Source: Photobacterium atrarenae (GTDB taxonomy: Bacteria; Pseudomonadota; Gammaproteobacteria; Enterobacterales; Vibrionaceae). From it: a stretch of 64,000 bases of DNA. The notes under the pieces were generated by a model, which made no database searches, was not told the origin of the DNA, and worked only from the letters and a program-made list of their open reading frames with translations. This document shows, one piece after another, positions 38,887 to 47,292 of this stretch (position 1 is the stretch's first letter; each line of letters opens with the position of its first letter). The DNA lies in contig NZ_CP101509.1 of assembly GCF_024380015.1 (NCBI RefSeq), forward strand, positions 124,001 through 188,000, read 5' to 3'. The translations under genes and the position numbers were made by a program.

Positions 38887-38896
38887 AGGCTGACCG

Positions 38897-40150
38897 ATGC
38901 ATTACTGGTTGCACCTGACCCATGCACTGCGAACCATTTTCCGTCACCGTCTGCGGAGCTTCCTGACGATCCTCGGGATCCTGATTGGGGTGGCTGCAGT
39001 CGTGACCGTGATCGGCGTCGGGGCCGGCAGTCAGCACCAGGTACTCCAGCGGGTCGAAAGCCTGGGCGCAAATTTGCTGTTTATCGAACCCGGCATGCTG
39101 GAAACCGGCGGGGTGCGGCTTAAGCATCACACCCCAACCTTAACCGACCGGGATATTGACGCGATTCGCCAGTGGGTGCCGGGAGTTCAGTCTGCCGCGC
39201 CATCCATCTACGCCGACGCCCGGGTGCTCTATCGGGCCCGCAACTGGATCAGCCTGATCCAAGGCACCACCCGAGACTATTTTCAGCTCAGAGGCTGGGA
39301 ATTGGCCCGGGGACGGATCTTTACCGAGCGCGAAGCTACCCACGCCCGAAAAGTCGCGATTCTGGGCCACACGGTTGCCCGGGAGCTGTTCACTCAGGGG
39401 GAGCACACCACTGACAGCGCCGCGGCGGCGATTGGAAAAACCATCCGCATTGGCAAAACCCCGTTCAAGGTGATCGGGGTGTTACAACGCAAAGGCCAGG
39501 CCCCCGGCGGCGCCGATCAAGATGATAAAGTGCTGATCCCACTAGGCACCGCCCGGCTGCGTATAATCGGCCTGAGTCAGACCCATCCCGGTGCCGTACA
39601 CTATGCCCACCTGCGGGTCAAAGATCCGAACCAGATCCACCAGACCATCGCGAATATCCAGCAGGTGCTACGTCGCCAACACCGGATTGCGGACAGCCAG
39701 CCCAACGACTTCTTCATCAACGATTTGACCGCAATTCAGGAAAGCATGACCGAAGCAACGCGGACGCTGACCTTCTGGCTGACCTCGGTCGCAGCCATCT
39801 CGTTGATCGTTGGGGGGATCAGTATCATGAATGTGATGTTGGTGGCGGTACGTGAAAGAACCGAAGAAATCGGGTTGCGGCGGGCCGTCGGCGCCACCAA
39901 ACGCGACATCAGAAATCAGTTCCTGATCGAGGCGACCTGCCTGACCAGTATCGGCGGCCTTTCAGGATTGCTCCTGGGCTCCGGTCTGGTGGCCCTTATC
40001 GCCCACTTACGAGATTTTCCTGTTGTCATCACACCCAGCGCTATCTTCCTGGCACTGGGATCTGCCGCCGTGGTCGGGGTACTGTCCGGACTCTACCCAG
40101 CTCTGCTGGCCGCCCGACTCGATCCCATCCGTGCCCTGAAACAGGAGTAA
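38897..40150 (+). CDS. MacB-like ABC exporter permease (FtsX fold)
   Basis: 417 residues. The MacB topology is complete: helix 1 (FLTILGILIGVAAVVTVIGVG), a large periplasmic domain (about 45-280), then three helices containing ISLIVGGISIMNVMLVAVRERTEEIGLRRAVGA, a signature of the family. It lacks the ATPase domain that is fused in E. coli MacB; the ATPase is the next gene. Such mechanotransmission exporters move substrates within the periplasm. Candidates are macrolides, peptides or lipoproteins, not readable here. Confidence 0.92.
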   Translation: MHYWLHLTHALRTIFRHRLRSFLTILGILIGVAAVVTVIGVGAGSQHQVLQRVESLGANLLFIEPGMLETGGVRLKHHTPTLTDRDIDAIRQWVPGVQSAAPSIYADARVLYRARNWISLIQGTTRDYFQLRGWELARGRIFTEREATHARKVAILGHTVARELFTQGEHTTDSAAAAIGKTIRIGKTPFKVIGVLQRKGQAPGGADQDDKVLIPLGTARLRIIGLSQTHPGAVHYAHLRVKDPNQIHQTIANIQQVLRRQHRIADSQPNDFFINDLTAIQESMTEATRTLTFWLTSVAAISLIVGGISIMNVMLVAVRERTEEIGLRRAVGATKRDIRNQFLIEATCLTSIGGLSGLLLGSGLVALIAHLRDFPVVITPSAIFLALGSAAVVGVLSGLYPALLAARLDPIRALKQE

Positions 40151-40159
40151 CCGTGAACC

Positions 40160-40903
40160 ATGAATTCTGGTACTGCTCAACTCAACCAAGAAACTATTCG
40201 TGAAGAAACTATCACCCCCGCGTCTCGAGAACACTCGGACACACTGGTTCACCTGAGCGGCGTCAGCCGAACTTATCCTATGGGTCAGGCGGAAGTTACC
40301 GCCCTGCACGCAGTATCTCTGACCGTAATGCCCGGCGAGTATATCGCGATCACCGGCACCTCAGGCTCCGGCAAATCGACCCTGCTGCAAATTATCGGCT
40401 GTCTGGACCGACCGACTCAGGGCCACTATACGCTGAGTGGCACCCGGGTTGATGCACTCTCCGACGCAGACCTATCCCATATCCGCAATGCCCAAGTTGG
40501 GTTTGTATTTCAGGCGTTTCACCTGTTACCACAACTCAGTGTACGGGAAAACATTGAGCTGCCGCTGCTGTATCGAAAACTGACCCGTCAACAGCGAAGC
40601 CGCAAAGTCCAGGCCGTCATGAACAAAGTGGGACTGGCCAAACGGGAAGCCCACAAACCGTATGAGCTCTCCGGTGGTGAGCGTCAACGGGTGGCAATTG
40701 CCCGGGCGCTGGTCGGTGACCCATCACTCCTGCTGGCCGATGAGCCGACCGGAAATCTGGACCAGAAAACCGGAGATGAAATTATGCAAACCATTGAGGG
40801 GCTCAACCGCGAAGGCGTCACGGTCCTGATGGTCACCCACGACTTGGTCCGAGCCAGCCGCGCCACCCGGGTCATTGACATGAAAGATGGCCAAATTTTG
40901 TGA
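40160..40903 (+). CDS. MacB/LolD-type ABC ATPase
   Basis: 247 residues. After an odd N-terminal extension of about 28 residues come Walker A GTSGSGKSTLL, Q-loop VFQAFHLLPQ, signature LSGGERQRVAIARALV, Walker B LLADEPTGNLD and the H-loop THD. It should form the nucleotide-binding dimer of the preceding permease. The three genes 37831-40903 are spaced by 10 and 9 bases, a single operon encoding adaptor, permease and ATPase. Confidence 0.94.
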   Translation: MNSGTAQLNQETIREETITPASREHSDTLVHLSGVSRTYPMGQAEVTALHAVSLTVMPGEYIAITGTSGSGKSTLLQIIGCLDRPTQGHYTLSGTRVDALSDADLSHIRNAQVGFVFQAFHLLPQLSVRENIELPLLYRKLTRQQRSRKVQAVMNKVGLAKREAHKPYELSGGERQRVAIARALVGDPSLLLADEPTGNLDQKTGDEIMQTIEGLNREGVTVLMVTHDLVRASRATRVIDMKDGQIL

Positions 40904-40928
40904 TTTTGCCCGGGAGACTAAACCAAAG

Positions 40929-41918
40929 CTAGGGCGCAAAGAAAGCCTGGCGAAAGTCGGCGATTTGTTGCTGGGAGTAGCTTTGCCACTGTACTTCCGG
41001 CATCGAAGCATAGGTCGTCGCGCGCTGATCCGCCAGTTCCTGTTTCAGTTGACTGAGTTCTGACTGATAATCCCGAACCTGTTGCGTTTGTTGCGCCACT
41101 TCTTGCCGGCGCTGCGCGATTGCCACTTGCTCACTTTCACTCAAATACAACTGTGCCAGTTGTGCCGTTACTTCCTGCCGCTGAAGTGCCGTGTAGTGAG
41201 CCGGGATCAGCGCAACCGCTTGTTCATACAGGCCAGTATTACTCTCGATGGCCAATGCATCCGAATGACTTTGCCATCTATCCACCAGTTGCAGATAGCT
41301 GTCGATAAATGCTTCCGGCGACGAATCCGCCAGAGCCCTGGATTCAAGCTTAAAGTCGTATAGCGCGAACTCATCGGCAAACAGCTCATCAGCCTCAGCT
41401 CCCCACACCATTCTTGCCTGCGTTTTGACTATCTCTACCCGCTCGGCAATCTCCGGATTCTGCGCCAAATCCAACTCACCCAAAATTTGCTGCCACGCAT
41501 CTTTTCGGACGAGATAATCCGCCAGCAGGGCGTATCTTTCTGCACTGAGCGCCTCCTTCAGCACTGCCAGGTGTTCACTGCAATTACCTTGCTGACTGCA
41601 CGCCAACCAGAATGTCTCCAGCGCATCCCGCAATTCTCGGCCGGAAGCTTGATTCAGGGTCTTACTCTGTGCTTCGAAGCTGGCCGACACTGATAATTGC
41701 GACCCTGTCACTTGAATTTGCCCGAGGGTCGGAGTCGTTGCCACCGATTGAGTAGTCACAGTTACCGGAAGATCACGCTCATCGCCAGCGGTTACTTCAC
41801 CCGGTGCCGGAGCCTCAGAACCCCTGGCGGCTGCGCTGTGATTGTCACCGCCGGATTCCAGCACCCAAAAAATGCCCGCCAAAGCGGCGAGCATAGCAAT
41901 CAGAGACACGCGGCCCAT
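40929..41918 (-). CDS. lipase-foldase-like (Lif-like) membrane-anchored protein
   Basis: 329 residues from the ATG at 41918, whose A is shared with the TAA of the sphingomyelinase gene. One N-terminal anchor (about 4-20) and a long Ala/Pro/Thr-rich linker are followed by a helical periplasmic domain. Residues 97-105 (RDALETFWL) mirror the Lif motif of the true foldase in this window (RDTFEYFL). LFADE at 179-183 mirrors its LFAEE, and the spacing is similar (82 against 89 residues). The Gln-rich helices and C-terminus also agree. I infer a foldase dedicated to the co-encoded sphingomyelinase. Confidence 0.7.
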   Translation of the reverse strand: MGRVSLIAMLAALAGIFWVLESGGDNHSAAARGSEAPAPGEVTAGDERDLPVTVTTQSVATTPTLGQIQVTGSQLSVSASFEAQSKTLNQASGRELRDALETFWLACSQQGNCSEHLAVLKEALSAERYALLADYLVRKDAWQQILGELDLAQNPEIAERVEIVKTQARMVWGAEADELFADEFALYDFKLESRALADSSPEAFIDSYLQLVDRWQSHSDALAIESNTGLYEQAVALIPAHYTALQRQEVTAQLAQLYLSESEQVAIAQRRQEVAQQTQQVRDYQSELSQLKQELADQRATTYASMPEVQWQSYSQQQIADFRQAFFAP

Positions 41919-43243
41919 TACTTGATCACCGCCGATACCGGGAAGTGATCCGACAGGTTGTAATGCTGCCACATCCGTTCATCGGTTGAGCGCGGTACAT
42001 CGACACGGTTGGTATTTTCCGTTTTATCGCCGTATTCCTGGCTCACCATCACGTAATCGAGATATTCGATGTTTTCGCCACCGGACAATGCTTCACCGGC
42101 GAAATCATTGATCCGCGGATCAAACGTCGATGCCGTATAGCCGGTGTAGATTGGCTCGGCAGCATTTAGGTTCGCCATCATCTGCTGGTAATCGCCTGGG
42201 AATTTCAACTTGTTGACGTTAAAGTCGCCACTGTAGACCACGGTTTCATGCGCCGGAATATCCAGCGACTCCGCCATCTCACGCATTTGTTTGAACTGAC
42301 GCTGGCGGTATTCTCTGGCAGTATCGGTATCGAAAGACGCAGTATGGGTGGCAAACACGTGGTACGCCTGACCATTCTTGATGACTTCAGCGTAGTTCAC
42401 GCCTTTATCGGCAAAACAATCAGTGCCGCTACAGTCCGGGAACACGTATTGCGCCTGATTAACGATCGGATAACGGCTGACGATTACCACACCGCCGTCA
42501 TGGATGTTAAAACCATCCTGATCAAGCATCTTGGTCTGATACGGATATTCCTTGGCAAGCTCGCGCAGAAACTCATCCCGCCCACCGGCAAAAACTTCCT
42601 GCAACGCCAGCACGTCGTAACCTTTGACATGCTCAGGAATGATGTCGAACCGCTCATCAATATGCGAGGCCACGGCCGGCAACATCCAGATGTTGTACGT
42701 CATCATCTTCAGGGTGTTTGCGTCCGGTTCGACCGCTTCATCCAGCTTTTCCGGTGTGATGGTGTAATACAGATCGTCATAACGCGCCGTCCTCTCGGAC
42801 TTAAACGCCAGCTCAACGGCACGATCGCCAAACGATGTCGACTCAAAACGGTGCACATTGCGATCATCTTTCAGCGCCAGCGGTACATCAGCCGCGGTAA
42901 CGCCGTGTTCAATTGTCGAATTGTACCAGTGACCTGCCATCTTCTGATACAAAGTGACACTTTCCCCCCGAGCGTTCGAAACCACAGTCTCAAACTGGTA
43001 AGTTTGGCCCGATTCGACCCCTTCCCAGCGGTTAAAGCTGATGACCGCTTTAGTTTCCCACGGCCCCAGCGCCTGCGTGTGCTGTTGCCACTCGTCGCCC
43101 AGTTGCAGTTGATCGGTCCCGGTATGCTTCACCTGAATTGTCAGTGGTTGATCCGAATTGTTGGTGAGATATACATCGGTATCCGCCATCGCCGGTACAG
43201 CCAGCAGCAATGGAAGTGCTGCGGTCCACTGTTTGATATTCAT
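41918..43243 (-). CDS. secreted neutral sphingomyelinase/phospholipase C-like enzyme
   Basis: 441 residues with a Sec signal peptide (cleavage after AMA, near 20). An N-terminal beta-rich domain (about 21-170) is followed by an endonuclease/exonuclease/phosphatase-fold catalytic domain. Its marks are MTYNIWMLP (Asn), LQEVF (metal Glu), HTASFD (His), SGDFNVN (Asp/Asn), EYLDYVMVS and the final SDHFPVSAVI (Asp-His). These match bacterial sphingomyelinase C enzymes, which cleave sphingomyelin with Mg2+ and act as haemolysins. A Cys pair (DCSGTDCF) may form a disulfide. The stop overlaps the Lif-like gene by one base. Confidence 0.88.
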   Translation of the reverse strand: MNIKQWTAALPLLLAVPAMADTDVYLTNNSDQPLTIQVKHTGTDQLQLGDEWQQHTQALGPWETKAVISFNRWEGVESGQTYQFETVVSNARGESVTLYQKMAGHWYNSTIEHGVTAADVPLALKDDRNVHRFESTSFGDRAVELAFKSERTARYDDLYYTITPEKLDEAVEPDANTLKMMTYNIWMLPAVASHIDERFDIIPEHVKGYDVLALQEVFAGGRDEFLRELAKEYPYQTKMLDQDGFNIHDGGVVIVSRYPIVNQAQYVFPDCSGTDCFADKGVNYAEVIKNGQAYHVFATHTASFDTDTAREYRQRQFKQMREMAESLDIPAHETVVYSGDFNVNKLKFPGDYQQMMANLNAAEPIYTGYTASTFDPRINDFAGEALSGGENIEYLDYVMVSQEYGDKTENTNRVDVPRSTDERMWQHYNLSDHFPVSAVIK

Positions 43244-43472
43244 TAGTCCATCCTTTTGTTTTTATAAAAGAATGGCCGAACTTAGAGTATTTACGTTACA
43301 GATTCTTTATCGATTGGTAAAAATGATAATTAGAACACTGACCGCTTAATAGAAGTGATAAACCGCTTCCAGTTTAAGTGGTAATCCCCTGTTTTAAAAA
43401 AGGTTTTAACAACGTTACGGAAGATGCAAGGTGCGACATCAGGAAAAGTGATGTCAATGTGAGCACGAACAA

Positions 43473-43500
43473 ATCAGGCACAGCCGGGGCTGTGCCTGAT
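43473..43500 (-). terminator. terminator of dsdA
   Basis: ATCAGGCACAGCC and its complement form a 12-13-pair stem with a tiny loop, followed on the minus strand by TTTG. It begins 10 bases behind the dsdA stop. Confidence 0.75.
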
Positions 43501-43509
43501 GAGGAAGCC

Positions 43510-44856
43510 TTAATCTTGTGATTGAGCGAGATAAGCGGCCATTTCTTCATCCGGCACCATCCCGCCGCCAGTGGCCCAGATCAGGTGAGTGGCATTGTTC
43601 ATCGTCTGCGCATCGAGCTGAAAGCGCTCGCGGTAGGCTTGAGCATTCGTCACCCAAACCGGCCCCGGCATCCCCGCCAACGCGGACGGCTCCAGCTGAA
43701 TGTTTTCATACTGATTCAGTTCTCCCAGATGGCGATACATCCGCTCATCGCTGATGGTGTAATAGCCATCCAACAACCTCTCCATCGCCCGGCCGACAAA
43801 GCCCGAAGCCCGGCCCACCGCCAGCCCATCGGCGGCGGTCACGTTGTCGATCCCGATATCCTGCACCGCAATACCATCGTGCAGTCCAGTGTGAACCCCC
43901 AGCAGCATGCAGGGAGAATGGGTCGGCTCGGCAAAAATACAATGGACATGATCGCCAAAGGCCATTTTGAGCCCAAAGGCCACCCCGCCGGGGCCGCCAC
44001 CGACGCCACACGGCAGATAAACAAACAGCGGATGCTCGGCATCCACCGTGATACCCAGTTCATTAAACTGTTGCTTCACCCGCTCCCCGGCAACCGAATA
44101 ACCCAGGAACAGGGTTTTCGAGTTCTCATCATCGATAAAGAAACAGTTCGGATCCTGTTCTGCCTCTTTTCGCCCCTGGGCTACCGCGATACCATAGTCC
44201 TGCGCATACTCGACCACCGTCACCCCATGCGATCGAAGCTTACGTTTCTTCCACTCGCGTGCGTCAGCAGACATATGCACTGACACCGAAAAACCCAGCT
44301 TGGCGCTCATGATCCCAATCGACATACCCAGGTTGCCGGTCGAGCCGACCGCAATACTGTATTGCTTAAAGAAATCTCTGAAATCATCGCTGAAAAGCTT
44401 GCTGTAATCATCGGACGACGTCAGCAGGCCCGCATCCATCGCCAGTTGTTCGGCATGGGTTAACACTTCATAAATCCCGCCACGGGCTTTGATCGAGCCG
44501 GAGATCGGCAAATGGCTGTCTTTTTTCAGCAGCAATCGCCCGGTGATTTCAGTCCCGTAATGCGCCGCCAAGGCACGTTGCATCTCAGGGATGGCAACAA
44601 TATCAGACTCAATGATCCCGTTCGATACTGCGGTTTCCGGAAAGGCTTTCATCAGATACGGCGCAAACCGCTTCAGGCGGTCACTGGCATCACGGATATC
44701 AGTTTGATCCAGCCCGACATATGGCAAGCCTTCCGCCAGCGTTGTACTGTTCGGGTTAAACCAGCAGACCTCTTCCAGGGCAATCAGCTGTTTGACCAGC
44801 GGGAAATCATCGGTGAGTTGTTCAAGATTCAAAGTACTCATGTTGCTCTCTGTCAT
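43510..44856 (-). CDS. dsdA: D-serine ammonia-lyase (dehydratase)
   Basis: 448 residues, a fold-type II PLP enzyme nearly collinear with E. coli DsdA. The PLP lysine is in [13 protein letters not shown], the glycine loop is VGSTGNLG, and [10 protein letters not shown] and [30 protein letters not shown] are family-specific. It converts D-serine to pyruvate and ammonia, detoxifying D-serine and using it as a nutrient. No dsdC or dsdX is adjacent. A start at the internal ATG 44841 (GAGAG upstream) is also possible. Confidence 0.96.
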   Translation of the reverse strand: MTESNMSTLNLEQLTDDFPLVKQLIALEEVCWFNPNSTTLAEGLPYVGLDQTDIRDASDRLKRFAPYLMKAFPETAVSNGIIESDIVAIPEMQRALAAHYGTEITGRLLLKKDSHLPISGSIKARGGIYEVLTHAEQLAMDAGLLTSSDDYSKLFSDDFRDFFKQYSIAVGSTGNLGMSIGIMSAKLGFSVSVHMSADAREWKKRKLRSHGVTVVEYAQDYGIAVAQGRKEAEQDPNCFFIDDENSKTLFLGYSVAGERVKQQFNELGITVDAEHPLFVYLPCGVGGGPGGVAFGLKMAFGDHVHCIFAEPTHSPCMLLGVHTGLHDGIAVQDIGIDNVTAADGLAVGRASGFVGRAMERLLDGYYTISDERMYRHLGELNQYENIQLEPSALAGMPGPVWVTNAQAYRERFQLDAQTMNNATHLIWATGGGMVPDEEMAAYLAQSQD

Positions 44857-45214
44857 TCAATGGCATCCACCTTTATCTGACTATGTGCCATTCGTCACAC
44901 TTCAGGGGCCGACTAGTCATTGATGTTTCATCTGTCATTCTCATTTTGGGGTATTAGACAGCATCCAGACCGGTGGGTAAATGCGGAGATTTCACAGATG
45001 TGAGCCAGCCGGGGGGCTATCCCGCACTGTTTTCCGGCCCAAACCACCAGCCGCCAACTATTCCTATGCAGCATATCTGTTGATCGCTGCACCCGCTTCA
45101 CAGATAAAAAGGCTGTTGTTGTTTGCATGAATCATTCAGTGGCATAACAGCACTCATGTGCTGTATTGCACTGCGCATAAATCAGAATAAAAAACCAACA
45201 CAAGGATAGATCGA
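44857..45214. other. intergenic region between divergent genes
   Basis: About 360 bases containing the promoters of dsdA and the secreted-protein gene. I see no gene and no operator I can name. Confidence 0.5.
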
Positions 45215-46447
45215 ATGAATCTAGCACTCCCCCTTGCAGTCACAGCTGGGATATTTTCTGCAAGTGCGATGGCCGCGCCAGCATCTCCGGCCCCCTTTTC
45301 TCCGATGACAACGGCACCAGCATCAGTCATATCCGGCTCGGCATCCCCGATGGCTGTATCGACAGCAGAGGCCAAGCGTACGTTAGCGCTCAGCCTGAGC
45401 CAGCAATACCAGCAGCTGGCCCCTGTTCTGCATGACAAAATCAACCAGTATCAATTGAATGCGCCGCTCAACGAATTAAAACAAAACAAGCGCGCAGCCC
45501 CGTTTGCCCGTTCGATGATGGCAGTAGATAAAGCGTTACGGGCCGAAAAAGGGATCGAAGAATACACAGATTCAATTATGGAGTTGCGCCTGGCCGATCA
45601 GTCCATGCTGGCCCGGTGGCAGGCAGGGCAATCGCCTCTATTCGCCTGGGAGCCGGAAGGCAACGATCAACACTGGAATTATATCGAGGCCTACGATATC
45701 GACGGTAACATTCACCTTCTGGATGTCCATGAAGTACCGGAGCGCCCCGTGCTTGTGGTTGATACGAACTCTAGGCAAGAGCTGGAAGCCGGAATCAGGG
45801 CGATGAATGATGAAATCAAGCGCTTACAAGGAGAGAAATATCCTGATACCGCACCACGTTCAATGGCTCTTCAATCTTTTTCGGCGGCAGACAATGGCTT
45901 CGAGACTCAAGCGGAAGTCCCGAGCATCTCAACCACGGTACTAACAAAAATTCGCCTGAAAGATGATCAGGAGCCCTGGATTTCCGGCAAAGCTGAAGTT
46001 TATGCCATTGTCACCGGCGTGAACCCAACCCGTGATGAGCCTGTACTGGACATCATTGATATGCCTTACCTGGACTACAGTGAAACGGATTACTCACCAA
46101 ACCAAGTGCTGATCCACTGGCAACGCTACCGCTGGTCGGCGGCTGATATGCTGTTGATGGAAAAAGATGACGGCACCAATTATAAGGATTTAGCACGCGC
46201 CTTATTGGAAGTGGCGACAGCGGCGCTGAAAGCAATTCCCGATCCTGAAGTGCAGGCATATGCGGTAATTCCGCAGCTCACCGGCAAAGTATTGGAAGCG
46301 ATCCCGGACAGCTGGGCGACTAACGATGATGACTTTATTGATGTCTATTATACCCTGCGCCAGGGCGTGACCTACACGGACTACGCGGCAGCAGGCAATA
46401 ATGCCACGGCGACCTTTACGCCATTAACCATTGACCCGACTCAGTAA
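45215..46447 (+). CDS. secreted protein of unknown function (possibly DUF3103)
   Basis: 410 residues with a Sec signal peptide (cleavage after AMA, near 21). An Ala/Pro/Ser-rich stretch (to about 50) is followed by a mixed alpha/beta body. AGGA lies about 12 bases before the ATG. The length and segments such as VLTKIRLKDDQEPWISGKAEVYAIVTG resemble the Vibrio proteins grouped as DUF3103. That is from memory and not certain. No catalytic motif is evident. It is monocistronic, with a hairpin behind it. Confidence 0.7.
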   Translation: MNLALPLAVTAGIFSASAMAAPASPAPFSPMTTAPASVISGSASPMAVSTAEAKRTLALSLSQQYQQLAPVLHDKINQYQLNAPLNELKQNKRAAPFARSMMAVDKALRAEKGIEEYTDSIMELRLADQSMLARWQAGQSPLFAWEPEGNDQHWNYIEAYDIDGNIHLLDVHEVPERPVLVVDTNSRQELEAGIRAMNDEIKRLQGEKYPDTAPRSMALQSFSAADNGFETQAEVPSISTTVLTKIRLKDDQEPWISGKAEVYAIVTGVNPTRDEPVLDIIDMPYLDYSETDYSPNQVLIHWQRYRWSAADMLLMEKDDGTNYKDLARALLEVATAALKAIPDPEVQAYAVIPQLTGKVLEAIPDSWATNDDDFIDVYYTLRQGVTYTDYAAAGNNATATFTPLTIDPTQ

Positions 46448-46484
46448 AGCATCAGCACAAGTCTGTGCGATGCACAACAATCAA

Positions 46485-46511
46485 ACAAGTCTGCGCAATA
46501 CGCAGGCTTGT
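46485..46511 (+). terminator. hairpin behind the secreted-protein gene
   Basis: ACAAGTCTGCG and CGCAGGCTTGT form a complete 11-pair stem (one G-T) with a five-base loop. No T-tract follows, so termination may be weak. Confidence 0.55.
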
Positions 46512-47292
46512 CATCGAGTGATGAGGCCGTTTAGAACATCGATCAGACCGCTACCACCTGATATATAGTAGCTCATACTCGCCCTTACACATCCGCTGGA
46601 AAGTTACGATTAGATCGTACAGACGACCTGCGTGTATCGTAACTCACAACTGGACAAAAGTGAGCCAGTTGCTTTGCTAATTTAGTAAATCATGAACAAC
46701 TAAAAGTATGGAAAAGTCGCTTAGCTCAATGTCCAGTATTGATGGTGTAGATCATTTTTACTCGAAGTCCCTTCCCAATGTATTGACAGAGAGAGACGGT
46801 TCACAAATGTTAGGAGCAGATTCGGCTTAGAACACTCACGTTAAGCGTTAGATGGATATTATCGAGTAAGTGGAGAATCAGTAGCATCAACCTAGAGGTT
46901 GCATCGTCGCTCATTATATCCTCACCAAGGAATCATTCGAACATTCTCTAATTGAATTTGAAGATCGTAAACTTCATAAAGCAATGATATCATTATGAAG
47001 TTTTATGTAGGAGTAAAGAAGAGAAGCATAGTTTGGTCGATTTACCCAAGGAGCTAAGCCCGCTTTAACGCAACGTTTTTGGGGTGGATTGGGGCTCTGC
47101 GAGGATAATTACACTATCTACCTCAATCGATACCATAGGGAAAATGACATACCGTGTTTCTGAATCTAACAGGGCAGCTTCACCTAAAATGGCCGTAAGT
47201 TTCCCCAAGTATTCTTTTAGTGAAAAAGATTGTTAGATTGCGGCTGCGCTATTTTGCCTTATCTATGATAAGGGCTATTCAATATTAGGAAC
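46512..47292. other. AT-rich left flank of the defence system
   Basis: About 780 bases of lower GC than the genes to the left. One short ORF (about 46708-46830, 40 codons) has no ribosome site and no recognisable product. There is no integrase, tRNA or att-like repeat that I can see. The promoter of the defence operon must lie near the right end. Confidence 0.5.

Noticed and set aside
46808..46860. GTTAAGCGTTAGATG resembling an attC core
   Set aside because: No paired second core or stem at the right distance.
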